From NCBI GenBank assembly GCA_021157815.1, contig JAGGVT010000027.1, forward strand, positions 1-40,928: a DNA stretch of 40,928 nt. The letters run 5' to 3'. Below the pieces are notes generated by a model. That model did not search any database. It saw only the letters and a program-made list of their open reading frames with translations, and had not been told where the DNA came from. Below are positions 8,198-16,819 of the stretch, piece after piece (position 1 is the stretch's first letter; every line of letters begins with the position of its first letter). A program made the translations under genes and the position numbers. The stretch is from a bacterium. Lineage in GTDB: Bacteria > JAJVIF01 > JAGGVT01.

Positions 8198-8848
8198 ATG
8201 AATGGAGAATTAGATGAGAATAACCGAATTGTATTATTACTAATTGTAATAACTGCTGGTTTTTCTATGACCGTTATTTTTTTCTCGGGATGTTCAGGTA
8301 ATAATCCTGTAACATCCTTACACGATCAAAATGATTCAGATATCCCAGTCCTCACCGAGAATATACCGGTGCAAATGTATGATGTGGAAAATTCCGGAAG
8401 GGATATACTTGGTCAATGGATTATTGATTATGACACCACTTCAGGCACTGCGTCTGTGACACCTGATCGCAATGCTGCATTCAGATTTAATGTTACTACA
8501 ATGCTTCCAACTCCGACAATTAACTTGAATAGTTATGATGTATTAACCGGGATTTTGGATGTTGATGTTACTATGAATAATCCATATGGTATGAGTGGTT
8601 ATGACCTGAGGTTGATTATATTCAATAATAATGGTCATAATCTTATCAATTCTGACGATTGGACCGATGCATGGGATTTACCCGGTAGATTGCCCATTAA
8701 TCCATTCAAGGTTTATGCTACCGATTACACGGATCGAGTTTTTCATGCATATTCTCAAGTCACTGAAAATTTAATGATCTTTTGTCCGGGCGGTAATACA
8801 TCTGTAGGATTTGCAATCGACATTGCGTATCCGGGAAATTGCACTTAA
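8198..8848 (+). CDS. N-terminal fragment of an interrupted arylsulfotransferase-like lipoprotein
   Basis: Lipoprotein signal with lipobox FSGC, then a beta-rich domain resembling residues about 40-300 of the lipoprotein at 4275-7157 (LGQWIIDYDTTSG against LGVFEVHIDTNTL, and YDLRLIIFNNNG against ADLHIFNVEG). It ends at a TAA (8846-8848). Continuing in the same frame through that TAA gives unbroken protein-like sequence into 8885-10444, so this is probably the first third of one 748-codon gene. The in-frame ATG at 8198 has no Shine-Dalgarno site. GGAG at 8204-8207 is instead ideally placed for an ATG at 8214 in another frame, which suggests a second lesion (one lost A) near the start. It is likely a pseudogene. 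Confidence 0.6.
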   Translation: MNGELDENNRIVLLLIVITAGFSMTVIFFSGCSGNNPVTSLHDQNDSDIPVLTENIPVQMYDVENSGRDILGQWIIDYDTTSGTASVTPDRNAAFRFNVTTMLPTPTINLNSYDVLTGILDVDVTMNNPYGMSGYDLRLIIFNNNGHNLINSDDWTDAWDLPGRLPINPFKVYATDYTDRVFHAYSQVTENLMIFCPGGNTSVGFAIDIAYPGNCT

Positions 8849-8884
8849 CCATATGAGATTGACAATTATTTTCAGGAGACTCTT

Positions 8885-10444
8885 GTGGATGATATGGGTG
8901 CATCAGCCAATATCTGGATTGATGTTTTAGACTGGCAAAACGATGTGGGTTCAGTATATCTGTACTGCCCTGCGATAACTGCTGAACCCCTGGTGCCTTT
9001 TACACAGGTTGATAACACCCTATTTCAGCTGGAACTTGTAAACAACACTGCAGCCGCTGCGGGTGAGTATCCCGGTGTTATTATTGCCTATTCTTCCGGT
9101 GTCCCGCTTTTTGATTTCGTAACGATCAAAGTATCAGTTGAGCAAAATACAATTGGGATGATTCAAAACCTGCCAGGATCATTTGAGGGATATACCTTAT
9201 TTAGTCCTGGGAAGAATCCCGGAGCATATCTCATTGACATGGATGGTAACCTGGTTCACTCCTGGGAAAGTGATTACATTGTAGGCTCTAGTTGCTACCT
9301 GTTGGAGAATGGAAATTTATTGTATTCCTGCAGGGGAACCGGCCCTGGTCCTATTGGTGGCAGGATAGAGGAGATCGACTGGGATGGAAACCTGATTTGG
9401 GAATATGACTTCCCTGCAGGGGAGTATCGATTTCATCATGATATTGAACGATTACCTAATGGAAATACACTGTTTGTCGCGTTCGAATTCATGGAAGCCC
9501 AGGAAACACTTGACGCTGGACGTGATCCGGCATTACTTCCCACTCGTGACTTTAGACCGGACTCAGTTATCGAAATAAAGCCTTATGGATCCAATTCGGG
9601 TAATATCGTATGGGAATGGCATACCTGGGACCATATGAGTAGTGTGCTTGGAGGCACAGCAAATGGGCAGCCTGTAAGCACTGATATAACAGATCCGGGG
9701 AAGTTGAACATAAACTTCCCGGAAAATGATTCAGATGACTGGCTGCACATTAATGCGGTTGATTACAATCCCGAGTATGACCAGATCATTTTAAGCAGCA
9801 GGCATCTCAGTGAGGTGTTAATTATTGATCACAGCACAGCCGATTATCTCCATCCCCAGTCGGGAATAGATGCTGCGCGCGGACCTGCAGGTGATATCCT
9901 TTACAGGTGGGGGAATCCACAGGCTTACGGTGCTGGTGATGAATCTGACCAGAAGTATTTTGGCCCGCATGATGCGCAGTGGATCGAACCCGGCCTAAAT
10001 GGTGAAGGCAATATACTCGTGTTTAATAACGGTCGTTTTAGAGGCTCTGACTATTCTTCAATTGATGAAATAGTACCGCCGGTAGATGAATTCGGGAATT
10101 ATGAATTAATTCCTGGAGAGTCGTTTGGTCCGGCTGAGCAGTCATGGATTTATACAACTGAAATCCCGGAAGATTTCTTTTCAGGGGCACTATCAGGAAC
10201 TCAAAGGTTGCCAAATGGGAACACCCTGATTTGCGAAGGTAACACCGGAAGGTTTTTTGAGATTACTCCAGACGAAGAAATCGTTTGGGAGTATATAAAT
10301 CCGATTACTGCTGATGGACCTCAGAAACAAGGAACCATCGTGAAAAGCAAAGTTTTCAGGTGTTATCGATATTCTGCGGATTATCCCGCACTTGCAGGAA
10401 GAGACCTTACACCGGGAGATCCGATAGAACTTCCACGAGAATAA
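8885..10444 (+). CDS. arylsulfotransferase (ASST)-family beta-propeller protein, C-terminal part of an interrupted gene
   Basis: From about residue 100 on it shows the ASST/Arylsulfotran_2 propeller pattern: repeated blades such as AYLIDMDGNLVHSW and IEEIDWDGNLIWEY, then HHDIERLPNGNTL, then DWLHINAVDYNPEYDQIILS with SSRH. Bacterial ASST transfers sulfate between phenols in the periplasm. Whether this member does so is not known. The first about 90 residues complete the N-terminal domain that begins at 8198. It is in the same frame as 8198-8848, separated only by a TAA and twelve sense codons. AGGAG at 8874-8878 sits 6 nt before the GTG at 8885, so internal initiation is conceivable, but that product would lack a signal peptide. 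The likely full gene is 8198-10444. Confidence 0.75.
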   Translation: MDDMGASANIWIDVLDWQNDVGSVYLYCPAITAEPLVPFTQVDNTLFQLELVNNTAAAAGEYPGVIIAYSSGVPLFDFVTIKVSVEQNTIGMIQNLPGSFEGYTLFSPGKNPGAYLIDMDGNLVHSWESDYIVGSSCYLLENGNLLYSCRGTGPGPIGGRIEEIDWDGNLIWEYDFPAGEYRFHHDIERLPNGNTLFVAFEFMEAQETLDAGRDPALLPTRDFRPDSVIEIKPYGSNSGNIVWEWHTWDHMSSVLGGTANGQPVSTDITDPGKLNINFPENDSDDWLHINAVDYNPEYDQIILSSRHLSEVLIIDHSTADYLHPQSGIDAARGPAGDILYRWGNPQAYGAGDESDQKYFGPHDAQWIEPGLNGEGNILVFNNGRFRGSDYSSIDEIVPPVDEFGNYELIPGESFGPAEQSWIYTTEIPEDFFSGALSGTQRLPNGNTLICEGNTGRFFEITPDEEIVWEYINPITADGPQKQGTIVKSKVFRCYRYSADYPALAGRDLTPGDPIELPRE

Positions 10445-10567
10445 AAACAGGAGAATTGAGTCAATTTCAATTTGCCTGATTTTCATCTCACTTGGATATT
10501 AGATTGCTTTTTAGATAGATGAGAATGCGATTAAGAAATAGAAAGGAATCTGTTTCCTGATAAAAAC

Positions 10568-10594
10568 ATCCCGGTAGATGGCTACCGGGATTTT
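10568..10594 (+). terminator. rho-independent terminator
   Basis: ATCCCGGTAG and CTACCGGGAT form a perfect 10-bp stem with a 4-nt loop followed by a short T-run, 124 bp after the stop of the ASST-like gene. Confidence 0.75.
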
Positions 10595-10671
10595 AGATTG
10601 CTTTTTAGATTTCCAACAACTCTCGTTATAGTTGATTCAGTTTCAGTGTGAATATATCCGACCAGCTGGGG

Positions 10672-10696
10672 TTAATTCGTACCGTGTACGAATTAA
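10672..10696. repeat. perfect 11-bp palindrome
   Basis: TTAATTCGTAC and GTACGAATTAA are separated by 3 nt. The right arm and following bases resemble 8096-8112, suggesting a dispersed REP-like sequence. It lies 13 bp past the fhs stop (minus strand). Confidence 0.6.
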
Positions 10697-10708
10697 ATCA
10701 GGCATATT

Positions 10709-12379
10709 TTAAAACAAGCCTACAATATTCTCATTGTTATCGATGTCCATCCCTACGGCTGCCGGGGTTTTGGGGAGGCCGGGCATGGTCATTATTTCAC
10801 CTGCGTAAACGACTACGAATCCAGCGCCGGTGTTGACTTTTACATCGCGGATTTCAGTTAGGTCACCGACAGGACGGCCTTTCTTTTCGGGATCATCCGA
10901 AAGAGAATTCTGAGTTTTGGCGATGCAAATCGGTAGATTGCCATACCCCCATTTTTCAATTTTTTCGATTTTCCGTCTTACCGATCTTGGAATGGTCGTT
11001 CCAGCAGCACCGTAGATTTTCTCTGATACTTTCTTGATTTTATCCGTGATTGAATCATCAAGATTGTATGTATATTGAACATCGCCATTATTCGTTTGAG
11101 TGGCATCCCATACCCCCTCAGCCAGATTTAACGCGCCTTTACCGCCATCCGACCAGACATCGACGTGATAGCATGAGGCTCCGGCTTTCTCTACCAGACT
11201 TTCAAGCGCTTTGATTTCATCCTCTGAATCAGTAGTGAACCTATTGATTGCGACCAACACAGGGCGATTGAATGATTTCATATTCTCGATATGTTTCTCC
11301 AGATTCGGGAAACCATCCTCAACCGCTTTCGGATTGGGGTCTTTCAGTTTCTTTTTACTCATCCCCCCCTGATATTTGAGAGCTCGGATTGTCGCTACAA
11401 TCACGACCGCATCCGGTGATGCCATCCCTTTTTGCCGCGACACCAGATTGAAAAACTTCTCGGCGCCAAGGTCACTTCCGAAACCAGCCTCTATGACTAC
11501 AATATCAGCAAGCCGCCTCGCCATGTCAGTTGCGATAACGGAATTTGTTCCATGAGCGATATTCGCAAATGGGCCTGTATGAATTATCGCCGGATTACCC
11601 TCTAGTGTTTGTACGATATTCGGCTTGATTGCATCCTTGAGAAGGATCGTCATTGCGCCGTTTGCGTTAATATCAGATGCTGTTATCAGTCCTTTTGTAT
11701 CGCTGATTGCAACAGTAATTTTGCCAAGTCTTTGCTTGAGATCATCAAGATCGTACGCCAATCCCATTATCGCCATGATTTCACTCGCTGCGGTTATCTC
11801 AAAACTCGTTTCCCGAATCTGACCACCCTCATCACCCAAACCCACGACGATATCCCTCAAAGCCCTGTCGTTCATGTCAACGGTTCTGTTCCATAGAACT
11901 TTGCTGGCTTTTATAAACAGACTGGGATCGTTGAGACGAGTGTATGCGTTATCCATCATTGCCGCCAGAAGATTGTGGGCTGCTGATATGGCGTGAAGAT
12001 CTCCGGTGAAATGGAGATTTATTTCATCCATTGGAATTACCTGCGACCATCCACCGCCAGCAGCGCCGCCTTTCATGCCGAATACCGGTCCCAGCGACGG
12101 TTCACGCAGAGTGACAAGTCCTTTATGTCCGAGCTGGTTTAAAGCATCATGAAGCCCTATCGAAACAGTGGTTTTACCCTCACCAGCCGGGGTTGGAGTC
12201 ATGGCGGTAACCAGCACAAGTTTCGCATTTGGGTTTCTTGAATTTCTTGCTGAGAGTTCTATCTTTGCTTTATATTTTCCATAGTGGATTAGATCATCTG
12301 CATTAAGTCCGACCTTCGCAGCGATTTCATCAATTGGCTTGCACGGTACGGATTTAGCTATTTCGTAGTCAGTTTTCAT
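10709..12379 (-). CDS. fhs: formate-tetrahydrofolate ligase
   Basis: ATP-dependent activation of formate to 10-formyl-tetrahydrofolate in the cytoplasm. It is the second step of the methyl branch of the Wood-Ljungdahl pathway, and also serves one-carbon and purine metabolism. The ATP-binding loop TPTPAGEGKTT is at 61-71. The family signatures GPVFGMKGGAAGGGWSQV and LHFTGDLHAISAAHNLLAA follow. Its 556 residues match the family length. AAGGAG lies 6 nt before the ATG. It lies downstream of the cytochrome cluster but is separated from it by a terminator-like hairpin and a repeat element, so it is probably its own transcript. No other Wood-Ljungdahl gene is in the window, so acetogenesis cannot be inferred. 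Confidence 0.97.
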   Translation of the reverse strand: MKTDYEIAKSVPCKPIDEIAAKVGLNADDLIHYGKYKAKIELSARNSRNPNAKLVLVTAMTPTPAGEGKTTVSIGLHDALNQLGHKGLVTLREPSLGPVFGMKGGAAGGGWSQVIPMDEINLHFTGDLHAISAAHNLLAAMMDNAYTRLNDPSLFIKASKVLWNRTVDMNDRALRDIVVGLGDEGGQIRETSFEITAASEIMAIMGLAYDLDDLKQRLGKITVAISDTKGLITASDINANGAMTILLKDAIKPNIVQTLEGNPAIIHTGPFANIAHGTNSVIATDMARRLADIVVIEAGFGSDLGAEKFFNLVSRQKGMASPDAVVIVATIRALKYQGGMSKKKLKDPNPKAVEDGFPNLEKHIENMKSFNRPVLVAINRFTTDSEDEIKALESLVEKAGASCYHVDVWSDGGKGALNLAEGVWDATQTNNGDVQYTYNLDDSITDKIKKVSEKIYGAAGTTIPRSVRRKIEKIEKWGYGNLPICIAKTQNSLSDDPEKKGRPVGDLTEIRDVKVNTGAGFVVVYAGEIMTMPGLPKTPAAVGMDIDNNENIVGLF

Positions 12380-12451
12380 TTCAGGCTCCTTAAACCAATT
12401 TAATATTTTCGGTCAATGATATTACATATTGGGCGCTAAGTCAGGATAAGA

Positions 12452-12715
12452 AACAAGATTCCGTCATTCCCGCGAAAGGGGCTTGTTGAAAAAGGGATAG
12501 ATTTTAATGTAACCTGGAACGCCTTTATAAAAAAGCATGAATCAATTCTACAACGTTCGCAGGCATTCCGGGGTTCCGCATAGATAGCCACTTCCCCGGC
12601 ATGCCTGATTTACCTTATAGGTAATTGTTGCTTTTGTCCGGGACGGCATGACCGGGTTACGGTATAAATAAGCTTTTTCAACAAGCCCCTTTCGCGGGAA
12701 TGACTGAATCTTGTT
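12452..12715. repeat. MITE-like element, family C copy 1 (264 bp)
   Basis: Terminal inverted repeats of about 42 bp are nearly perfect. They contain GTCATTCCCGCGAAAGGGGC followed by TTGTTGAAAAAG, with the complement at the right end. The interior has a second palindrome (GGCATTCCGGGG ... CCCCGGCATGCC). Related copies are at 26441-26600, 31514-31748 and 31855-32077. There is no coding potential. Confidence 0.85.
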
Positions 12716-12812
12716 CATTAGGTGGATATGCACCATTTTTCCCGGCTAATGGGAAGCAAAGCTAGAATAAAACCAGTTCTAAATATAGGTGTCTGACACC
12801 AACATTAAATGC

Positions 12813-12850
12813 AAAATGCCACGCTCTTGTTTTATAACAAAAGGTGGCAT
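12813..12850 (-). terminator. probable terminator of the cytochrome operon
   Basis: ATGCCAC and GTGGCAT form the outer stem around an inner TTGTT/AACAA pair. On the minus strand a TTTT run follows. It lies 33 bp after the stop of the 13-heme gene. Confidence 0.5.
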
Positions 12851-12882
12851 TATAGTTTTAAGAGAATATGAACTACTTCTGA

Positions 12883-14532
12883 TTACTCAATTATTTCGAC
12901 ATCCAAATCCATTGCAGGCCAGTCAAATTTGCTTTCCTCGCCGTGGCATACATTGCATGTATATGCATCTTTCAGGCTCACACCGTGCGACATCGGCAGA
13001 TAAACCGCTCTTTCACGCCATTTGTCAACCTCTCCCAAGACAGCGCCTGTAACGGGATCAACCGATAGCGGATTGCCATCACCATTAACAGGTTCACGAA
13101 TCACAGCCATTCTATATGGAAACAGCATGCCGTCGCCTTTATCGCCATAGGGATTGCCGTAGATATCCGTCGTGCGATTAAACCATTTGTAAACTACCTT
13201 TGATTTCATTTCCATCGGAACATCTTTATTCGCAATATCCAGGTTGATTTCGATAGGACCGCCGTTGTCAGGTACATGGCATCCCGTGCAAGCCATGAAT
13301 GATGCCATTTTCGTGTAGTCATCATTGATATGGGCATCCCTGTGGCATCTGACACATCCCTGTTCCATATCAGGCGCATCCGCAGCCTGCAGAGATGAGG
13401 ATATCTGGCGTCTGAATATGTGGTCGCGGTCATAATGGCAATCGAAACAACTTAATCCCAAAGCGGCATGGATATCGGTTGCAGGCTCGAAAGCGGTGCC
13501 TCGAAGGTTGCTGTAAACCGGTGAAACTGATAATGCAGGCTTGATTGATGTCAGCGCGAGATGGCATCGCTTGCATGCTTCTGTGGAAGTATGGTTGATG
13601 TTTTCCATTAGCGGAGTCAGAGCGGCAAAGTTCTTGTTGAGCCTTTCAGTATTGGATAGTGAATATCCCTCCGTCACATGGCAGATGAGACAATCGATAT
13701 TACCAAATTCAGATTCCCGGAATATCCTCTCAGAACCCTCGGCTAATGGCTTAAGGCCATAACCGATATGGCATGTTTTACACGCCCCGCTGAATTCAGC
13801 ATCCCACGCATCATCGGCGAGGATTCCCCAAAGGCGTCCCGGACGGTTAATCATGCCGACTTCAGATTCTAATTCGCTTTCAGGATCACCCGACAGATAT
13901 TCGGAATCATAACCGTTGCTCAGTTTATAATGAGTCGTGTTTTGCAGTTCCTCGATTTTGCCCTTATGGCATTCTTCACATGTCCCGGAGCCATCATAGC
14001 TATCAATGAGTTTCGCATGGTCAGGGACATTAGGCAGATGGCATTCTCCGCAGCCAGTAGGCCCGCCCATGTTGTTATGGCAATCAATGCAGCTACGATG
14101 ATACGCGGCTTTCAATCCGGGTATCATCATCATTACGCCCTCATCTGTAATAACATTACGAACATCGGGCGACGCATCCGGGTCGTGGCAGACATCACAC
14201 GCGAAATTCCTGCTCATGCTGTCGAATTTTTCCGACGCGTGGCATGAGTCGCATTTATCAGCCGGAACTATCTGGTCGTTATAGTGCTTTTCGAAATGGT
14301 GATGGCATACCGTGCAGTCCTTTACAATTTGAGCATGATATTTATGCCTGAAAAGAACCTCGCCATATAGATTTCCCAGAACATCGGACGATTTAACCTT
14401 GTTAATTATGATTGTTTTCGGTCCGAATACAGGGTCCAAATTGACATTTTCAGCGCTGGTGACTAAAAATATACCAGCCGTGAATATCAACACAAGAATG
14501 AATATCGCGCTCAGGTGAGCTGTCGTTTTCAT
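12883..14532 (-). CDS. 13-heme c-type cytochrome
   Basis: Exported multiheme cytochrome. An N-terminal signal or anchor is at about 8-27 (AIFILVLIFTAGIFLVTSA), followed by thirteen CXXCH heme-binding motifs from Cys73 to Cys526. Segments such as NIDCLICHVTEGY and MACTGCHVPDNGG recall octaheme tetrathionate-reductase-type cytochromes, but this is pattern recall and no enzymatic activity can be claimed. The ATG overlaps the stop of the upstream NrfD gene by one base (TAATG), with GGGAGGT 8 nt upstream, so the two are translationally coupled. It is probably the periplasmic electron partner of the NrfD/Fe-S pair. It is the last gene of the cluster. Confidence 0.88.
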   Translation of the reverse strand: MKTTAHLSAIFILVLIFTAGIFLVTSAENVNLDPVFGPKTIIINKVKSSDVLGNLYGEVLFRHKYHAQIVKDCTVCHHHFEKHYNDQIVPADKCDSCHASEKFDSMSRNFACDVCHDPDASPDVRNVITDEGVMMMIPGLKAAYHRSCIDCHNNMGGPTGCGECHLPNVPDHAKLIDSYDGSGTCEECHKGKIEELQNTTHYKLSNGYDSEYLSGDPESELESEVGMINRPGRLWGILADDAWDAEFSGACKTCHIGYGLKPLAEGSERIFRESEFGNIDCLICHVTEGYSLSNTERLNKNFAALTPLMENINHTSTEACKRCHLALTSIKPALSVSPVYSNLRGTAFEPATDIHAALGLSCFDCHYDRDHIFRRQISSSLQAADAPDMEQGCVRCHRDAHINDDYTKMASFMACTGCHVPDNGGPIEINLDIANKDVPMEMKSKVVYKWFNRTTDIYGNPYGDKGDGMLFPYRMAVIREPVNGDGNPLSVDPVTGAVLGEVDKWRERAVYLPMSHGVSLKDAYTCNVCHGEESKFDWPAMDLDVEIIE

Positions 14533-15839
14533 TATTCCGCACCTCCCGCAGTTGATGCAGCCATTTCAGGTTGCGGTTCGGCCTCGGGTTGTGGTTTTAT
14601 ATCGCCGCCTTTTTTCATAATCGGGACGTATATCACGATAAATCTGTAGAACACAATTATTGATGCAATCAATCCGACGGTAAAGAAGAACTCCGCAGTT
14701 GACGGCACATATACGTGTTCAACGCCCGGAGGCCTGTATGCTGTAACCAAAACATTCTGACGATTAGCCGCCATCGAAACCATGGCGAACGTGCTTGCCA
14801 TGAATAACCAGTTTGGAGTTTTTCGCACTTTGGGCAGCATGAACATCAGCAATGCGAGCACAAGCAGTCCGACCTCCAGAAGCCATGCCCATTTCTGAAT
14901 ACTTGGTTCGTAAAGATAAACATTCGCGCCGCGATAGTTTAGATCGTACATCTTTAGAATGAAATATATTCCAAGCAGCCAGGGAGTGTAATTTGCCAGC
15001 TGCGAAAGGATTTTCATTTCAGGTTTCTTTCCGAATGAATATGAATTTATAAGCGATACAAATATCAAAACCGGGAATCCAACAGCAAATGCCGACATAA
15101 GAAACAACAGCGGCAGCATCGGGCTCTGCCATAGTGGATGAAGTTTTTCACCGGCAATCACCATCAGTGTGCCAAGCGATGACTGATGCAGGCATGAGAG
15201 AACGACACCGAGAATCACAAAAAACGCAAGAAGCGGCATTCTGATAATTGGAATGTTGATTTTGAGAAGGATGAAATCCGCTATCCAGAGAAACCACTCA
15301 GTGAGCCTGTTGAACATCGACAATGGCCAGAACCATGCGACTTTCCCTTTATATTTCTCAATGACAAACGGCATAAACTCTATTAACAATACTGTGAGAT
15401 AAAGCATAACGCAGATTGCTACTTCGAACAGCACCGAATTTCCCTGCCACCATCTGGGGAATATCGGATGCCAGAACAGCCAGTATCGCCCCAAGTCGAT
15501 AAGCAGGCTTATAGGGGCAAAAGTATAGCAAAGCAATCCGAAAACAACTCCCTGCCTGCTTAGAGTGCTGTATTTATGATGCCCATATATGTGCGCGATG
15601 AAAGCCATTGTGAATCCGGCAGCTCCGAGCACAATGAAGGTCGCTATATTTATTCCCTTCCAAATACCCCAGGGATAATCGTTGTCTAAATTTGTCACCG
15701 CTGACAGACCGAAGAAAAAGCGTCCGAATGCGACTCCTGCGCAAATCATGATAAGCCCGATTAAAACCCATGTTCCGGGAGTGAAAAACCTGTAGCCTTT
15801 ATCGTACATTCGTTCAACTTGAGGTTCGTGATTTGACAT
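14532..15839 (-). CDS. NrfD/PsrC-family quinone-interacting membrane subunit
   Basis: Polytopic inner-membrane protein of 435 residues with about ten hydrophobic segments. It resembles NrfD, HybB and DsrP, which exchange electrons with menaquinone through a partner Fe-S protein. Characteristic stretches are YPWGIWKGINIATFIVLGAA near the N-terminus and SLLIDLGRYWLFWHP after the third segment. The tail is cytoplasmic or periplasmic and Pro/Glu-rich (QPEAEPQPE). GGAGGAG precedes the ATG, which lies 3 nt after the stop of the Fe-S gene. Placed between an Fe-S subunit and a multiheme cytochrome, its expected role is quinol oxidation or quinone reduction. Direction is not determinable. Confidence 0.88.
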   Translation of the reverse strand: MSNHEPQVERMYDKGYRFFTPGTWVLIGLIMICAGVAFGRFFFGLSAVTNLDNDYPWGIWKGINIATFIVLGAAGFTMAFIAHIYGHHKYSTLSRQGVVFGLLCYTFAPISLLIDLGRYWLFWHPIFPRWWQGNSVLFEVAICVMLYLTVLLIEFMPFVIEKYKGKVAWFWPLSMFNRLTEWFLWIADFILLKINIPIIRMPLLAFFVILGVVLSCLHQSSLGTLMVIAGEKLHPLWQSPMLPLLFLMSAFAVGFPVLIFVSLINSYSFGKKPEMKILSQLANYTPWLLGIYFILKMYDLNYRGANVYLYEPSIQKWAWLLEVGLLVLALLMFMLPKVRKTPNWLFMASTFAMVSMAANRQNVLVTAYRPPGVEHVYVPSTAEFFFTVGLIASIIVFYRFIVIYVPIMKKGGDIKPQPEAEPQPEMAASTAGGAE

Positions 15840-15842
15840 TGC

Positions 15843-16769
15843 CTATTCCTCCTCCCCTTCGTGATTTGATTTATTATCCATTCGACTGCTTCTGAACATC
15901 ATCAGAAACAGGAAAATATACAGCGCAACCGGAGGAATGAAATATTTGAATACGCTGTGCTGGATAGTTTCAGATAACTGCCCGGCTGGAACATCGCTTT
16001 GGACAAGCAATCCCAGTTTCACAGGTGGAACAGGCAGAAGGTACAGCCAGCTTGTGCCGCCGGCAGTATGTTCGCCATATATTTCAGTCTCATAGATATC
16101 CGTATTTTGTTCTATGATTCCATGTCCGAGTTTGAGAAGGTCTCCACGCCTGCCGAAGGTCATTGCCTCCTGTGGGCAAGCCTCCACACATGCCGGAAGT
16201 TTATCCGGTATTCGATGAATACATAACGTGCATTTTTGAATGACCGGAAAAAGAGGCTCATCGAATTCAAAAACGGGTATCTGGAAAGGACATGCAATCA
16301 TGCAGTATCGGCATCCGATACAGGCTGATTCGTCATAAAGGACAGGACCTTCCGGAGTTTTCCTCAACGCGCCTACAATACACGCTGATACACACGCCGG
16401 TTCGTTGCAGTGCATACACTGCTGTTTTAGAAAAACCGGTTTATGGTTCATCCGCGCGTCATCACCATACGGATAAAACCTGTTTATAACTGTGTGCGTG
16501 GTTTCATCGGTTCGACGTTTTTTTGCAAGTACCCGCAAATCCTTGAAGTCTATATCCGGCTTGTCCAGATCATTTGTCATGTTACAGGCGAGTTCGCATA
16601 TACGGCATCCGATGCATTTAGTCGCATCGTAAAGCACAGCATAGTTATTCTCAAACTCAGCCGGGTCGTGACCATGTCCGGAGGCGTGCGCTTCACCGGG
16701 AATCATCGAACCCGCAATTACAGCACCGCCGGTAACGGCGGCATTTTTAAGAAATTTTCGTCTGTCCAT
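15843..16769 (-). CDS. Tat-exported ferredoxin-like subunit with four [4Fe-4S] sites (NrfC/HybA/DsrO type)
   Basis: The N-terminal twin-arginine signal is MDRRKFLKNAA followed by a hydrophobic Ala/Gly stretch. Sixteen cysteines fall in four ferredoxin groups: Cys52/55/58/62, Cys118/121/126/130, Cys150/153/156/160 and Cys180/183/194/198. This is the pattern of the electron-transfer subunit that docks on NrfD. A C-terminal transmembrane helix at about 274-293 (FIPPVALYIFLFLMMF) should anchor it in the inner membrane facing the periplasm. It lies immediately upstream of the NrfD gene. No molybdopterin catalytic subunit is adjacent, so electrons probably pass to the multiheme cytochromes rather than to a Mo enzyme. 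Confidence 0.9.
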   Translation of the reverse strand: MDRRKFLKNAAVTGGAVIAGSMIPGEAHASGHGHDPAEFENNYAVLYDATKCIGCRICELACNMTNDLDKPDIDFKDLRVLAKKRRTDETTHTVINRFYPYGDDARMNHKPVFLKQQCMHCNEPACVSACIVGALRKTPEGPVLYDESACIGCRYCMIACPFQIPVFEFDEPLFPVIQKCTLCIHRIPDKLPACVEACPQEAMTFGRRGDLLKLGHGIIEQNTDIYETEIYGEHTAGGTSWLYLLPVPPVKLGLLVQSDVPAGQLSETIQHSVFKYFIPPVALYIFLFLMMFRSSRMDNKSNHEGEEE

Positions 16770-16819
16770 TATCTAGTCGCTCTATCCCCCAAAATTGTTT
16801 TTAGAAATAATGTTTTATT

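Noticed and set aside
8846-8848. Recoding of TAA as an amino acid
   Set aside because: Selenocysteine and pyrrolysine use TGA and TAG. Other genes here end normally at TAA. Nonsense mutation is simpler.
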